A stretch of DNA of 32,484 nucleotides from Smittium culicis. Lineage: Eukaryota > Kickxellomycota > Harpellomycetes > Harpellales > Legeriomycetaceae. The stretch lies in NCBI GenBank assembly GCA_001970855.1, contig LSSN01000524.1, positions 8,875 to 41,358 on the forward strand. The letters are read 5' to 3'. Position 1 is the first letter of the stretch, and every line of letters begins with the position of its first letter. The translations under genes and the position numbers were made by a program. Positions 1 to 10,000 of this stretch are shown here, piece after piece. The notes under the pieces were generated by a model, which searched no databases, was not told where the DNA came from, and saw nothing but the letters and a program-made list of their open reading frames with translations.

Positions 1-20
1 AAGAATCAAGAATCAAGAAT
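1..20. repeat. Short tandem repeat at window edge
   Basis: Nearly three copies of a 7-base unit AAGAATC stand at the very start of the window. The array may continue to the left, outside what can be seen. Nothing coding is associated with it. Confidence 0.6.
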
Positions 21-350
21 ATGAAAGTACGGAAAGATAAATTTATTTCATAGGCACTATCTATAAACTTATGTAAATTCATATAAAAGAATATTTCATA
101 ATATTTTATAATCTTGTTAAAGTGCTTGAAATATTTATTATTAAATTCAAAACAAGACAAATTCTATAATGAAAAATTCTTATAACTAAAGTTTTTTTTT
201 CTCCAAGAGAATAAAGTTGCTATATGGGAGATTCTGAATGAAGAAAGCACTTAGTTGCAGCTTGAAGCCAAATGCATGAATAATAGCTAGTTGTTAATAT
301 TATTGGCGGAATTGAAAAGGTATTTTGATTTTCCTATTTATTTACTTTCT
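21..350. other. AT-rich intergenic DNA
   Basis: AT-rich sequence with no convincing ORF, tRNA or repeat. It is bounded on the right by the TTAA target of the first miniature element. Confidence 0.6.
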
Positions 351-547
351 TTAACCGTTTCCCGTCCATTACTCATTTAAAAAATAAATTTTATGATTCG
401 CTTATGATTTATGAGTATATTTACTATTTGCTACTATTCAGCAATAAACCAATATTACTTAAAGCCCCGGAATTAAAGTATTTTTATTGAATATATTTGG
501 CTATGTCTGGTGAGCCAAAAATAGACTATCGCCTGAGAAAGGGTTAA
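351..547 (+). mobile_element. TTAA-flanked miniature inverted-repeat element, copy A
   Basis: A 197 bp element counting both TTAA ends. The left end reads TTAACCGTTTCCCGTCC and the right end reads GAGAAAGGGTTAA, so the termini are inverted repeats of about 14 bp. The interior aligns along its whole length with copies at 16058-16254, 24051-24248 and 24735-24930. Shared blocks are a GATTCG..TATGATTTATRAGTAT segment, a TTTGCTRCTATT segment, CCGGAATTAAA, and AAAATAGACTA near the right end. It has no coding capacity. TTAA ends followed by CCC are the hallmark of piggyBac-type target duplications and termini. I therefore call it a piggyBac-like MITE by structure, not by transposase evidence. It is used here to define the + orientation of subfamily 1. 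Confidence 0.82.
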
Positions 548-741
548 CCCTTTCCGGGACCAACACTCTTAAACTTATTTAAAAATAATAGTTGGATAAA
601 CCATATTATATTTATTTGTTATTGGGTTATAAAATTTAGCAATTAATAATTTATTATTACTATTTATTAATTTATCATGCTGTCGTTTGGTTGGATAATT
701 TTGGTAGTTCAAAAAAATCCAACCGTCCCTGAATGGGTTAA
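544..741 (+). mobile_element. TTAA-flanked miniature element, copy B (subfamily 2)
   Basis: A 198 bp element starting TTAACCCTTTCCGGGACC and ending CCCTGAATGGGTTAA. It shares its left TTAA (544-547) with the right end of copy A, so the two elements abut head to tail on one target site. The internal sequence differs from copy A but aligns end to end with the 198 bp element at 11745-11942. Shared blocks include CACTCTTAAA/CACACTTTAA near the left end and TTTGGTTGGAT..TTTTGGTAG near the right end. It is non-coding. It is a second subfamily with the same termini and length. Confidence 0.78.
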
Positions 742-3700
742 AAAGTATTATTTGATAATTAAAACTCTAGATTTTTTTATTGGTTAATATTTAATTATGA
801 AATTCCATACATTGTAGCTCAATATGTCTAAAAGCGCATTCTCCGTAAAGAATCTCCCATATGTTTGATTTTTTTTGATTGACATAAATATTAAGCTCAG
901 AAAATTTTTTTAAAAGGGTAAAACAAAAAAACTTTTTTTGGAATTATAAAAACATTATTTTTGGTTTATAAATTAAGATTTACTGTTTATATTTTTAGAT
1001 TTATTGGATTATAAATAAGAATGGAATTTTTTTTAATGATTAATAGTAGATAGAAAATTTAAAATTAAAAGTGTATTTTAAAATTTTATTAAGATATTTT
1101 TAATCCTTCCAGATGAATATTGCACTTTTAAAATTTATAAAATTAGATAATATAGTTTTAAAAAAATTTTATGAGGTGTATTCAATACAAAAATCATTTA
1201 GAAGAATTAGATCTTTTGAATTTTAATTGATTTAATTATTTTCTATCCTAATAAGCGAAAAATAATGAAAAAGAGTTTAATGATGGTTTTAATGTTATTA
1301 TTATTATTATTATGTGGGATTTAGTAAAAAAAATATTTTCTAGCTATTTCATTATCTATATTCATAGTTTTTATAAAACCAGTTATTGATTCTATTATAT
1401 TTTTTGTTATTAATTTAATATTTTGACTATATTCTACCCGGAATAATTTTTAAATATAAATTATTATATCTAGCCACTTTATAATTTTTTTTAAATATGT
1501 ATACTAATTACATATAAACTAATTTTTAATGATATTTTGAAACTATCATTGCGAATATTTTTTATACTAAATATAAACCGTTATTTTGAGAATAGCTTTC
1601 ACAAAATATATTATTGATGATTTTGATTCAGCTTAGATCTTTATATATATTTATTAATTGCTTATAAATTTATTTGTAAATATCTCATGTTATAAGTTAA
1701 AAGTTATATTATTTCCACGGACTATAAGATTATAATTGTCTTTTGCTGTATATGAATAAGGTTTATCTATTATAACTAGAGCAAAAATCTTGATTTATGT
1801 TTTTTGATTGTTTTTTAGGCGCCAAAAAAAGAAAGTTATATCTGATAAATTTATAAAAAAATTAATCTATCAATTCGAAATAATTATTTAACCTGGATTA
1901 GGTTATTTTCGAAATATATCTATATATAATAAATCAATAAAACTCAATTCTGAGATTTTTTAATTTTTTTATAAGCTACATAAAATTAATATTTGATTAT
2001 AAATCGCAAAATAATAAATAAACTCAAGGTTTTATAATTCTATTATTCTTGAAAGGGATAAATAACTAAATTTTTATTATTTATAGAGTTTTGATTTTTT
2101 CTGTTAATATATGCAGTTTTTACAGTTATTAACATGATTAATAATAAATCATCTCAATAGTATTTTAAATTTAAATTATATCTAAAATATTTTTTAAATT
2201 CATAAAATGATATGTTAATTAAAAGTAAAAAAATACCATATTATATCTTATTTTTTAATTTTTAATTATAATTATCATATAACACACATTGATATTAGAT
2301 GCTAGTTTCATAAAATAGTTATAACTAAAATTTATGTGAATTTTCTACCACTTGACTTTTTACAATCTATAATAATAAAGTCATATCACTAAGATTATTT
2401 TACTATTATAATTTTTTATTTATAAAAAAATACCAGTAATACTAAATATTTTATGGGAACATTTTAAATTGAAAAAAAAAAAGAAAAAAAAATACAAGTA
2501 AATAGAAAATTTTATTATGAAAATGCTATATGCCACTAAAAAATTTAAAGTAATACGATGGATTATTTTTATATATTATAAATATTTATGAATTTTCATT
2601 TTTTTTTGAATTTAATTAAATTTTATATGTATTTATATCATTATTAAATATCAATCAGCTTTAAATTTGTACTATATATAATTAGTTTTGATTTTAAATT
2701 ATTTATCCAAAGATCAAATTGTATTCAATAATTTTTTTTAAAACTTTAAAATATTTAAGAAAGTGAAGTATTAGTATCAAAAAATTAAAATTAAAATAAG
2801 TTAAAAAAATTTTCTGAAGATCTTGTTGAATAAAAAATAAATGAAACTGTGAATATTAAATACATTCTATGAGCCATAATTTTATTTGAGATAAAGAAAT
2901 AAGATTTCTTTACCAGCTATTTACTTTTTATTGTGTTAAAATATTCTGTTTTTTATTGAGCCCAAAAATTCTCAAAATTATTTTATTTTAGGGCGTAAAA
3001 TGTAACTTATTATTATAATAATAAATATCTTAATTCCAAAAAGTTTGATATAAAATATTTGTATCTTGCATTTTTAGAATAAAAAAAAACTTCGTTTTAT
3101 ATTTTAATGCTAATTTTTGTTGAATCAATTTATTAAATATTATATTATTACAGTAGATTTTATAGCTCTATCACTAAAATAAATGTAATCAAAAAATAGA
3201 TTATGAGCTATATTAATAATTTAGCATTATACTACCTTTTTCTGAAAGAAATTTTAAAAAAAATTATTTAATTATATTTTATGCGAGAGAAAAGATTGTA
3301 CTCAGTTATTAGTATATAAATGTTTACTATAAATGACTAAGTGGTTGAAAAAAAATGAGCTATAAGCTTTTTAATCATAAATGATAAATTCGAAAAAATA
3401 AATTTAAACTCGTTAAAGTCGCGATATTCAATCAATCATTTATTTATTATAAAAAAATAAAGTAAAAAAATGTGGGAGATAAAATTTCTTCATATATACT
3501 AAATAGTGTAACAAGGTAAAAAATTTTTAAAATAATAAATAAAATAATTAAAATTTCATAAATTTCATAAATTTAATTTGCTTTGAATCTGAATTACAAA
3601 AATTTAATTATAAAATAATATCATTAAACCATGGATATAAAAGAGAAATATGACTGTTTTTTAATTATTATTGCCTAAAATAATTTTCAAATTTATTAAT

Positions 3701-5499
3701 ATCAATATACATGACAAAATTATAAGTTTTAAGCTCTAAACTCAGAAAATTTTATACTTTTTAATCTTGTAAAATATCATAAAATTGAATATGTATATAT
3801 ATAAGAAATATTTATTAAGGATATATATAATATATCATATACTGAATAAAAAAACCATTGAATACTTTTGAGAAAAAAAGTATTTCAAAATTATATTTTA
3901 CGATCCATTGAAAATATAAAATATCAATAAATTTAATAGGTAAAATTAGCATTTTGGAAAAAGAACAAGTAATTTTAGTCTTTAGTATTTACCAATCATA
4001 AAAAATCAAAAATTCTAAATTATTACACTTTTTCATGATTAATATAATATAATATTATTTGATCTTTATAGTTTCATAGCTATCATTTAAATAAAAAAAT
4101 TAAAAAAACTTTCAACCAAAATGTTAGTATTTGGCAATATCCTATTGTTTTTAATTAAAACATTTAATTATTATTTTTCTATTTATAAATTCTTCAAATT
4201 AGGTATTATTTTGATATTATAATGTATTTAATTTATATATCTTAATTTTCGCCTGAAATGGGTTCATTATATGTATATCCAGAAATGTGCACTTATTGGA
4301 ACCAGAGATATTTTAACTTTTTTAAAAAAGACTAACGATAATTAGCTATGAATTTATACTTTATTATGCTAAAAATTATAGTTATGAGATTTTGAAATGT
4401 GATATATAGTTTCTATAATTAAAATCTAATTAAGCTATTAAAAATCTCCATTATTCAATATTCAATGAAATATTTGAATTTCGTATTGATTTATAGTTAA
4501 TTATTGTGCTGAAATTGATATAATAAATCTACTCTATATAAAATAGAATAAAATAAAATTTGCACGAGAAGAGATTAAAAATCAAGATAAATATGACATA
4601 ATTTTGTATTAAATTATGGTACTCTTTTATTGTTGTGATTTTTGGAGAATTTGTGCATCCTTATTTTAGCTTTAACATTAGATTAAATTAAATCAAAAAT
4701 AAAATACTTTATCCAATTTATGATAATTTTTATAATAGTGTAATTGAATCTAAACATCAGGAGTATTTAGAAGTTTTCCATATTCGGCAGAACTTTGAAT
4801 TTGAGGATTTTTAGACTAATCTATCTCTCAATTAATCACTATAGTGAATTATATATGCAGTTAAACTATTAAATGTCTATCTGTCTTAATTATGAAGCGG
4901 ATGGCATTTTAAATCTATACTTAAAAATATTTTGATCAATTTCAAGATAATTCAATAGAATACGAACGGGTGAGGTTTAGTTCCGAGGAATTTTTATCTC
5001 AGCTTTAAGTTGAGCTTTGAAAATTAGGGCTAAAACTTAATTTTATTGCGAATTTAATAACCTGATGTTATGTAGTAAATAAATAATAATAACAAATGCT
5101 TTTTGATTTAAAGGTGTTTTGTAAGTGTAATAATTTTTAGAAGAGCGGTTTATTTTATTTGCTGATTTGAATAAGGTAAAATATTTTCATCATTCAGGAA
5201 GCTTATTAAATAAAAAAACAATAGAAAGTTTTGTGCTCTTCGAAAGAAATTTGAAATACACATTTTTTTATATTTAGCTATGGAGAATATATAAAGCTTT
5301 GTATAATATTAAGACAAAATCCAGAATTGAGTATAGATCTATTGAAATTTTTTTTATACTAAATGAAATGGATTTTACTAGATATGATTTAAATAAGTTA
5401 TTATGATACTTTTTTTAGAATAATTTGGTAGATGTTAAGGAATACTAGCAGCGAAGTAAAATGATTAAGTATAGTCTAAATTAGATTCGTTTTAACTTA
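742..5499. other. AT-rich gene-free region
   Basis: About 4.8 kb of strongly AT-rich DNA. I see no gene with family motifs, no tRNA and no intact repeat element. A (TTA)n run sits at 1295-1312 and there are many A and T homopolymers. The segment ending near 4266 (GCCTGAAATGGGTTCA) weakly resembles the right end of the miniature elements, but no matching left end is visible. It is probably decayed repeat and intergenic DNA. Confidence 0.6.
1295..1312. repeat. (TTA)n microsatellite
   Basis: Six consecutive TTA units in the AT-rich intergenic region. There are no associated gene features. Confidence 0.7.
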
Positions 5500-6690
5500 T
5501 TTAGGAAAATTTACAATTAGGGGGAGGGGGTTGTACATTTATGGAACAAGGTATTTTTAAGTGTAAAGTAGTAGTATAATTAGTTGGAGGGGGGATATAT
5601 GGATTGTGTATACGATGTGACATCATGTGTGAAGAGTTGGAAAGGTATATAGTAAAGAAGTGTGGGAAAGTTTGTGGAAAAGTGAAATGTAAATATACGA
5701 ATATTAGACAATTTTTTGAAGATAGTAGGAACAATTTGGACAGTTTAATTAGCCTGTGTAATATAAGGGGTGAAGAAGGGAGAGAAAAGGCAGGGTTGTA
5801 GGGGTTATTTTATGGGGGGGAGGGAAATTGGGCTTTAGCTTGCAGCGTTTATTGACGCAAAGCAGAAAAGAGCAGCAACTGAGGCTTTGAGTAGTATTGT
5901 GTAGTTTTGATTAGGTGAAATGGCGAATTAGGGTAGATGTATAGTAGAATAGCAATTGATGGGAGTAGGCAAGTAGAACCAATTATAAGTCTGGTACTAC
6001 GGGACAGTGGGACAGCGATGCAGCATAATGGAAATAATTGAGTGGAGTTGTGCAGATCTAATCTTGGGCAGGCGAAAAGCGGCATCCAATAGATAAGCTA
6101 ATTGATGACTAATTATCGACGGTGTAGGTCCGATTAGCCAATACATAGAATGTGATCAAGAAAGGGATTTATAATGCGGAGATAAGATTAGATTTGCTAG
6201 AAATGCGCGAATTGGTGTATAGTATAAATGCACCTGGTGATACTGAGCGAATAGCAGTCTAGAAAGATAAAGGGTATACGAATAAGGAGCTAGCGATAAA
6301 TCAGCGAAGAATTGGGGGAAATAAAGTACGGGCAAAGGCGAAGCCTATTAAAGCGTTCGCCTGGAGGGGCTTTGTGATTGAATGCAGCTAATTGATCAAG
6401 AAAAAGGAGCTGAATAAATGCAAATTAGGTGACAAAGTAAGAAAAAAAGCTAAGAAAAGCAAAAAAATCAAGAGATGTTTAAATTACGGAAGGGCGTAGA
6501 TGTCAGGCAATAAATCTAAAAAAGAACTAATCAGCTAGATGAAGAAGATAATGTCGGAATTTGCCAGATTTCTAAGCGGAATTGGATCGCTGGGATAAAT
6601 GGCCGGGAGATGGAGGCTTCATAGCCTATTGATCGCAAATAAGGGTTATCAGCAAAAATTGGCGGCAAATTAGAAGAAAATTTTTTCTGA
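5500..6690. other. GC-richer, purine-skewed non-coding block upstream of HEM3
   Basis: Base composition changes abruptly from the AT-rich desert to G- and A-rich sequence on the + strand (for example 16 G against 7 C in 6241-6300). All frames are broken by frequent stops. The only ORFs are short (65-78 codons) and low in complexity: 5604-5801 +, 5501-5734 - and 5849-6085 -. I do not accept them as genes. The block ends near 6690, where the skew flips to C and T. It could be a divergent non-coding transcript from the HEM3 promoter or an extended upstream region. That reading is inference. Confidence 0.5.
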
Positions 6691-7345
6691 ATTAGTAATA
6701 GCTTATGAAACGCATTTCTGCCCTACTTTCGTCCCATGCATATTAAAAATTACACTCAACAAAAAGTTAAAGCTGTGATTTCTTACTGGAAAGAATTAAA
6801 GCTGTAAGATTTGGCATAAAATTAGCGATTGTTTCATCAGTCTCTTCAACTTTGTCTCTTTAAGCTGCTTTTTTTTTCTTTTTCTTATACTATAATTCTA
6901 AGAAAAAAGCACTTTTATTTCAATAAAATATCATAGCTTTTTTTCTTTTTTACTAGTTTTTTAGCTGTTTTTTTTTCTTCATACAGGTGACAGCCCCTTT
7001 TTCAATTTAGAATTTGGCACTCTTTCTCCAATTTAAGATTTTGGCACTTTTTCATTATTGGCAGCATTCCGCTACTGCGAGTTAATATAACCGTTTCAGC
7101 CTGCTTGTCTTTCCACCATATTTTCTTTTTTTTGTTATAAAACGCCCAGCTTTTTCATTTTCTAAAGTTTTCTAATCCCCCTTTTCATTTTTTTGAGCTC
7201 TGTATAAACATTTACTAATTTTTCTCAAATTATTACAACAACCTTAGAATTTACCAACTTTATATTTAACTCTACAAATATTCCTCTTCATAATACTCCA
7301 AGTATTATACCCTCCCCTATCTTAATTTCCTATTAACATAAGAGA
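6691..7345 (+). promoter_or_regulatory. Pyrimidine-rich HEM3 promoter and leader
   Basis: From about 6700 the + strand becomes rich in T and C (12 C against 3 G in 6841-6900) and stays so up to the HEM3 start, as is common for fungal promoters and leaders. A TATAAAA sits at 7136-7142, about 200 bp before the ATG, and could be a TATA element. An in-frame TAA at 7334-7336 just upstream supports the ATG at 7346 as the first possible start. Confidence 0.5.
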
Positions 7346-8632
7346 ATGCCCCCTGTCATGCCCCAATCAAAGAAAAATTCTGGTTTACCAGTCACATTAA
7401 ACCACCAAAAACAGGAGACTAAAAGATTGCTGGCCGACAACTTTGCCGATCGTCTTCTTGAATCCACGAATGCCCCTTCAATCGTCAATACCAACTTCTC
7501 TCCTGATAATAAGAAACCCTCCATCCATCTCCCCTCAAACTCCTTATCCTCTTTCCAAAGCATCAACGATTCTGGCTCCCAAACTCCTACTGATAAAAAC
7601 TCCTTCACTGTAGGCTCAAGAAAATCAAACCTCGCTGTCGTTCAAAGCGAAATGGTTATCCAATATTTAACCGAAGCTTTCCCAAAGAAATCTTTCCCCC
7701 TAGTAACAATGTCCACCACTGGAGATAGGGTCTTGGATGTCGCCCTATCGAAAATAGGCGAAAAAGCCCTCTTCACCAAAGAACTCGAATATGCATTAGA
7801 AGACAAATCTGTCGACTTGGTTGTTCACAGCTTAAAAGATCTACCAACCGTTCTGCCCGAAGGAATGGAAATTTCTTCCATTCTCAAAAGAGAAGATCCC
7901 CGTGACGTCGTCATATTCCCCTCTTACTCCCGCTCTAAATACTCTAATCTAAGCGATCTCCCTGATGGTTCCCAAATCGGTACTAGCAGCGTTAGAAGAA
8001 TCGCTCAGCTTTCTAAAGCCTTCCCCCACCTCAAATTCTTGGATATCAGAGGAAACTTAAATACAAGATTTAAAAAGCTTGAAGACCCCGAATCCGGCTA
8101 CTCCGCCATCATTCTAGCTGCTGCTGGCGTCAAAAGACTTGGCTTCTCTAATATCATCTCCCAGTATCTCGATGACACTTGCATGTATTACGCCGTTGGC
8201 CAAGGTGCCCTCGCAATTGAAACCCGCTCTGATGACGAACACACTAAAAATGTCGTTCTGAAACTCGCCCATACTAAAACTCTACTCGAATGTGTCGCTG
8301 AACGTGGTTTAATGCGCTTCCTTGAAGGCGGCTGCTCTATCCCAATCGGCGTCTGGTCCACTTGGATTCCCTCCGAATCTCCTGATGATCAACCCTCCCT
8401 CCTATTACGAGGCGTTGTCTCTAGCATTGATGGCGAAGATAGAATTAAAGCACAATACTCTGCCCAAATATTCCCTCAAGGCATCTCCATCGACTCGCAA
8501 TTCTCTGATTTATCCCCTGAATCCCAAAAACTCATATACAACAATGCTGAAAACGTCGGATACAAGCTAGGCGAAATCATGAACGAAATGGGTGCCTCCC
8601 GAATCTTATCAAATATAAACAACAAACATTAA
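7346..8632 (+). CDS. HEM3: Porphobilinogen deaminase (hydroxymethylbilane synthase)
   Basis: A 428-residue enzyme of haem synthesis. The family joins four porphobilinogen molecules into hydroxymethylbilane in the cytosol. The core starts near residue 87 with the substrate-binding FTVGSRKSNLA. HSLKDLP follows at 161-167, with Asp165 matching the catalytic aspartate. GTSSVRR lies at 212-218, LDIRGNLNTR at 232-241 and EGGCSIPIG at 327-335. Cys330 is the residue that carries the dipyrromethane cofactor. All key residues are present and there is no intron. Residues 1-85 are extra compared with the usual short N-terminus. They are rich in Ser, Asn, Pro and Lys and look disordered. The start is fixed by an in-frame stop 9 bases upstream, although a later start cannot be excluded. 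The gene converges on NOP15. It ends with TAA and is followed by a C/T-rich 3' region. Function is very secure; the role of the extension is unknown. Confidence 0.96.
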   Translation: MPPVMPQSKKNSGLPVTLNHQKQETKRLLADNFADRLLESTNAPSIVNTNFSPDNKKPSIHLPSNSLSSFQSINDSGSQTPTDKNSFTVGSRKSNLAVVQSEMVIQYLTEAFPKKSFPLVTMSTTGDRVLDVALSKIGEKALFTKELEYALEDKSVDLVVHSLKDLPTVLPEGMEISSILKREDPRDVVIFPSYSRSKYSNLSDLPDGSQIGTSSVRRIAQLSKAFPHLKFLDIRGNLNTRFKKLEDPESGYSAIILAAAGVKRLGFSNIISQYLDDTCMYYAVGQGALAIETRSDDEHTKNVVLKLAHTKTLLECVAERGLMRFLEGGCSIPIGVWSTWIPSESPDDQPSLLLRGVVSSIDGEDRIKAQYSAQIFPQGISIDSQFSDLSPESQKLIYNNAENVGYKLGEIMNEMGASRILSNINNKH

Positions 8633-9106
8633 TCAAACTTATTCACCTATATACGCATCCAACTTCTCCCCTTACCATTCCTTCAAATTTCACACCTTTT
8701 CCTCCTCCTCCTCCTTGTTTTTTAGAATATTATTCATTTCCTTTACTTTACCGTTTTTTTTTATATGACATTTCCACCTGTTATTTATTTTAACTCGCTT
8801 CTTGTCCTCCTTTTATTTCCTATTTCCTTATTTTTATATCCTTTGTTTCTAATACACCACACCTGTAATCATAATCACCCGTCCCGTCCCGTCTTTTTTT
8901 ATTTTCAATTTTTAAATAGTTATACACCATACTACATCATATTTTAAATGAGGGATATACTTGTAGCTGAAACCCATTTAAAGTTACTATCACTTCAGTA
9001 GAAAATTAAGCATATAATAAAAAAAGAAAGTTATATTAGTATTTAAATGTTTATTTATAATTATAGTAGTAAATGTAATATTATGTGTGGACATTAATTG
9101 TATAAA
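8633..9106. other. Convergent intergenic region HEM3/NOP15
   Basis: A tail-to-tail spacer of 474 bp. The HEM3 side is pyrimidine-rich, with a (CCT)5 run at 8701-8715. The NOP15 side is AT-rich with several AATAAA-like and TTTATT-like strings that could serve 3' end formation on both strands. A 60-codon ORF at 8765-8947 is low in complexity and not accepted. Confidence 0.5.
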
Positions 9107-10000
9107 TTATTTGCTAGTAGTTGTTTTAGTAGTGACGGATGCAGGCACTGTTGGGGTGTACGAGTAGTTGATTCCAAGTTCAGCAAACTTTTTGTTGCGT
9201 TTATCAGACAATTTCAAGAGATTTCTTGCGTCCTTAGCAACGCGCTTCTGCGTCTTCATTTTGTTGTGGTTCACCTGGTTGATCTTCTTGTTTGGCGTGA
9301 TCCTGAACTTTTTCTGGCCGGCGCCCTTGAACAAGTCGGCGTGGATTTCTTTTTCGGTGAGCACTTTGCACTTGAGCAGGCGGTTGAACAGCAGGTAGTT
9401 GTCCATTGTCTCGCAAGCAATTGCAGCGACTTCGCTGTTTTCGAATTCGACGAATGCGAAATGTTTGCTGCGGCCGGTCTTCCTGTTACGCATGAGCTTG
9501 AGGCGGGTGACGGTGCCGAACTGCTTGAAGTACAGCTTCATCTGCGCCTCGTAGAAACCGTGCGGGATGCGGCCGATGTACACGACACGGCCTTCGTTGG
9601 GCACTTTGCCATCGCCGCTTTTCTTATGTTTAGCTGCTGGTTTGGCCTTGAGTTTGGTCTGCAGTTTGGCGACCTCTTTCTCAACAACCTGCGCCGACAC
9701 GCCATCCTCGCTATACTCTTTGAGCTCAGCATCGGAATAATCGCTCTCCTCGCTCTCTTGGGCCTCAATCTTTGCCTTCTTCGCGCTTTCAGCTTTGCTC
9801 TGCTGCCCTTTTCTCTTCGTCTTTTTAAGCTCTGCGCTGCTATCTTCAACCGCAGTATCAGTTTCAGGCTCTGCAGTCTTCTTTGATGCTTGCTTCGATT
9901 CCTCGCTCTTAACTTCGACTATTGGTACTGCCTTGACAACTTTCGCGCTCGATTCTTGCTGAGCTGCTGCAGTCTTATTTGTTCTCTTTGCGCGTGCCAT
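9107..10000 (-). CDS. NOP15: Nucleolar RRM protein, NOP15/NIFK family
   Basis: A 297-residue ribosome-biogenesis protein. Family members bind pre-rRNA in the nucleolus and act in 60S subunit maturation around ITS2. Residues 1-135 are Lys/Glu/Ala/Ser-rich and highly charged, with KKTKRKG and AKKAKIE basic stretches (likely nucleolar targeting) and acidic ESEESDYSD. A single RRM spans about 138-215, with RNP2 VVYIGRIP (139-146) and RNP1 KHFAFVEF (169-176). The GRIPHGFYE stretch and the RRM followed by LLKCKVLTEKEIHADLF are typical of NOP15/NIFK. The C-terminus is basic (NHNKMKTQKRVAKDARN), again as in NIFK proteins. There is no intron. The stop is TAA. The gene is clearly GC-richer than its surroundings, and this creates a long but meaningless antisense ORF. 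The family call is firm; orthology to yeast NOP15 is inferred. Confidence 0.9.
   Translation of the reverse strand: MARAKRTNKTAAAQQESSAKVVKAVPIVEVKSEESKQASKKTAEPETDTAVEDSSAELKKTKRKGQQSKAESAKKAKIEAQESEESDYSDAELKEYSEDGVSAQVVEKEVAKLQTKLKAKPAAKHKKSGDGKVPNEGRVVYIGRIPHGFYEAQMKLYFKQFGTVTRLKLMRNRKTGRSKHFAFVEFENSEVAAIACETMDNYLLFNRLLKCKVLTEKEIHADLFKGAGQKKFRITPNKKINQVNHNKMKTQKRVAKDARNLLKLSDKRNKKFAELGINYSYTPTVPASVTTKTTTSK

Noticed and set aside
4070..4266. Possible additional miniature element ending GCCTGAAATGGGTTCA
   Set aside because: Only about 16 bases resemble a family right end; no TTAACCCTTT-like left end stands about 197 bp before it.
5604..5801. 65-codon Cys/Lys-rich ORF in the purine-rich block
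   Set aside because: Its amino-acid make-up follows from the purine skew. There is no signal peptide, known motif or supporting context.
9098..9886. 262-codon plus-strand ORF antisense to NOP15
   Set aside because: It is the mirror of the GC-rich, charged NOP15 coding sequence. The product is Phe/Leu/Cys-rich with no motif, while the minus strand encodes a textbook RRM protein.
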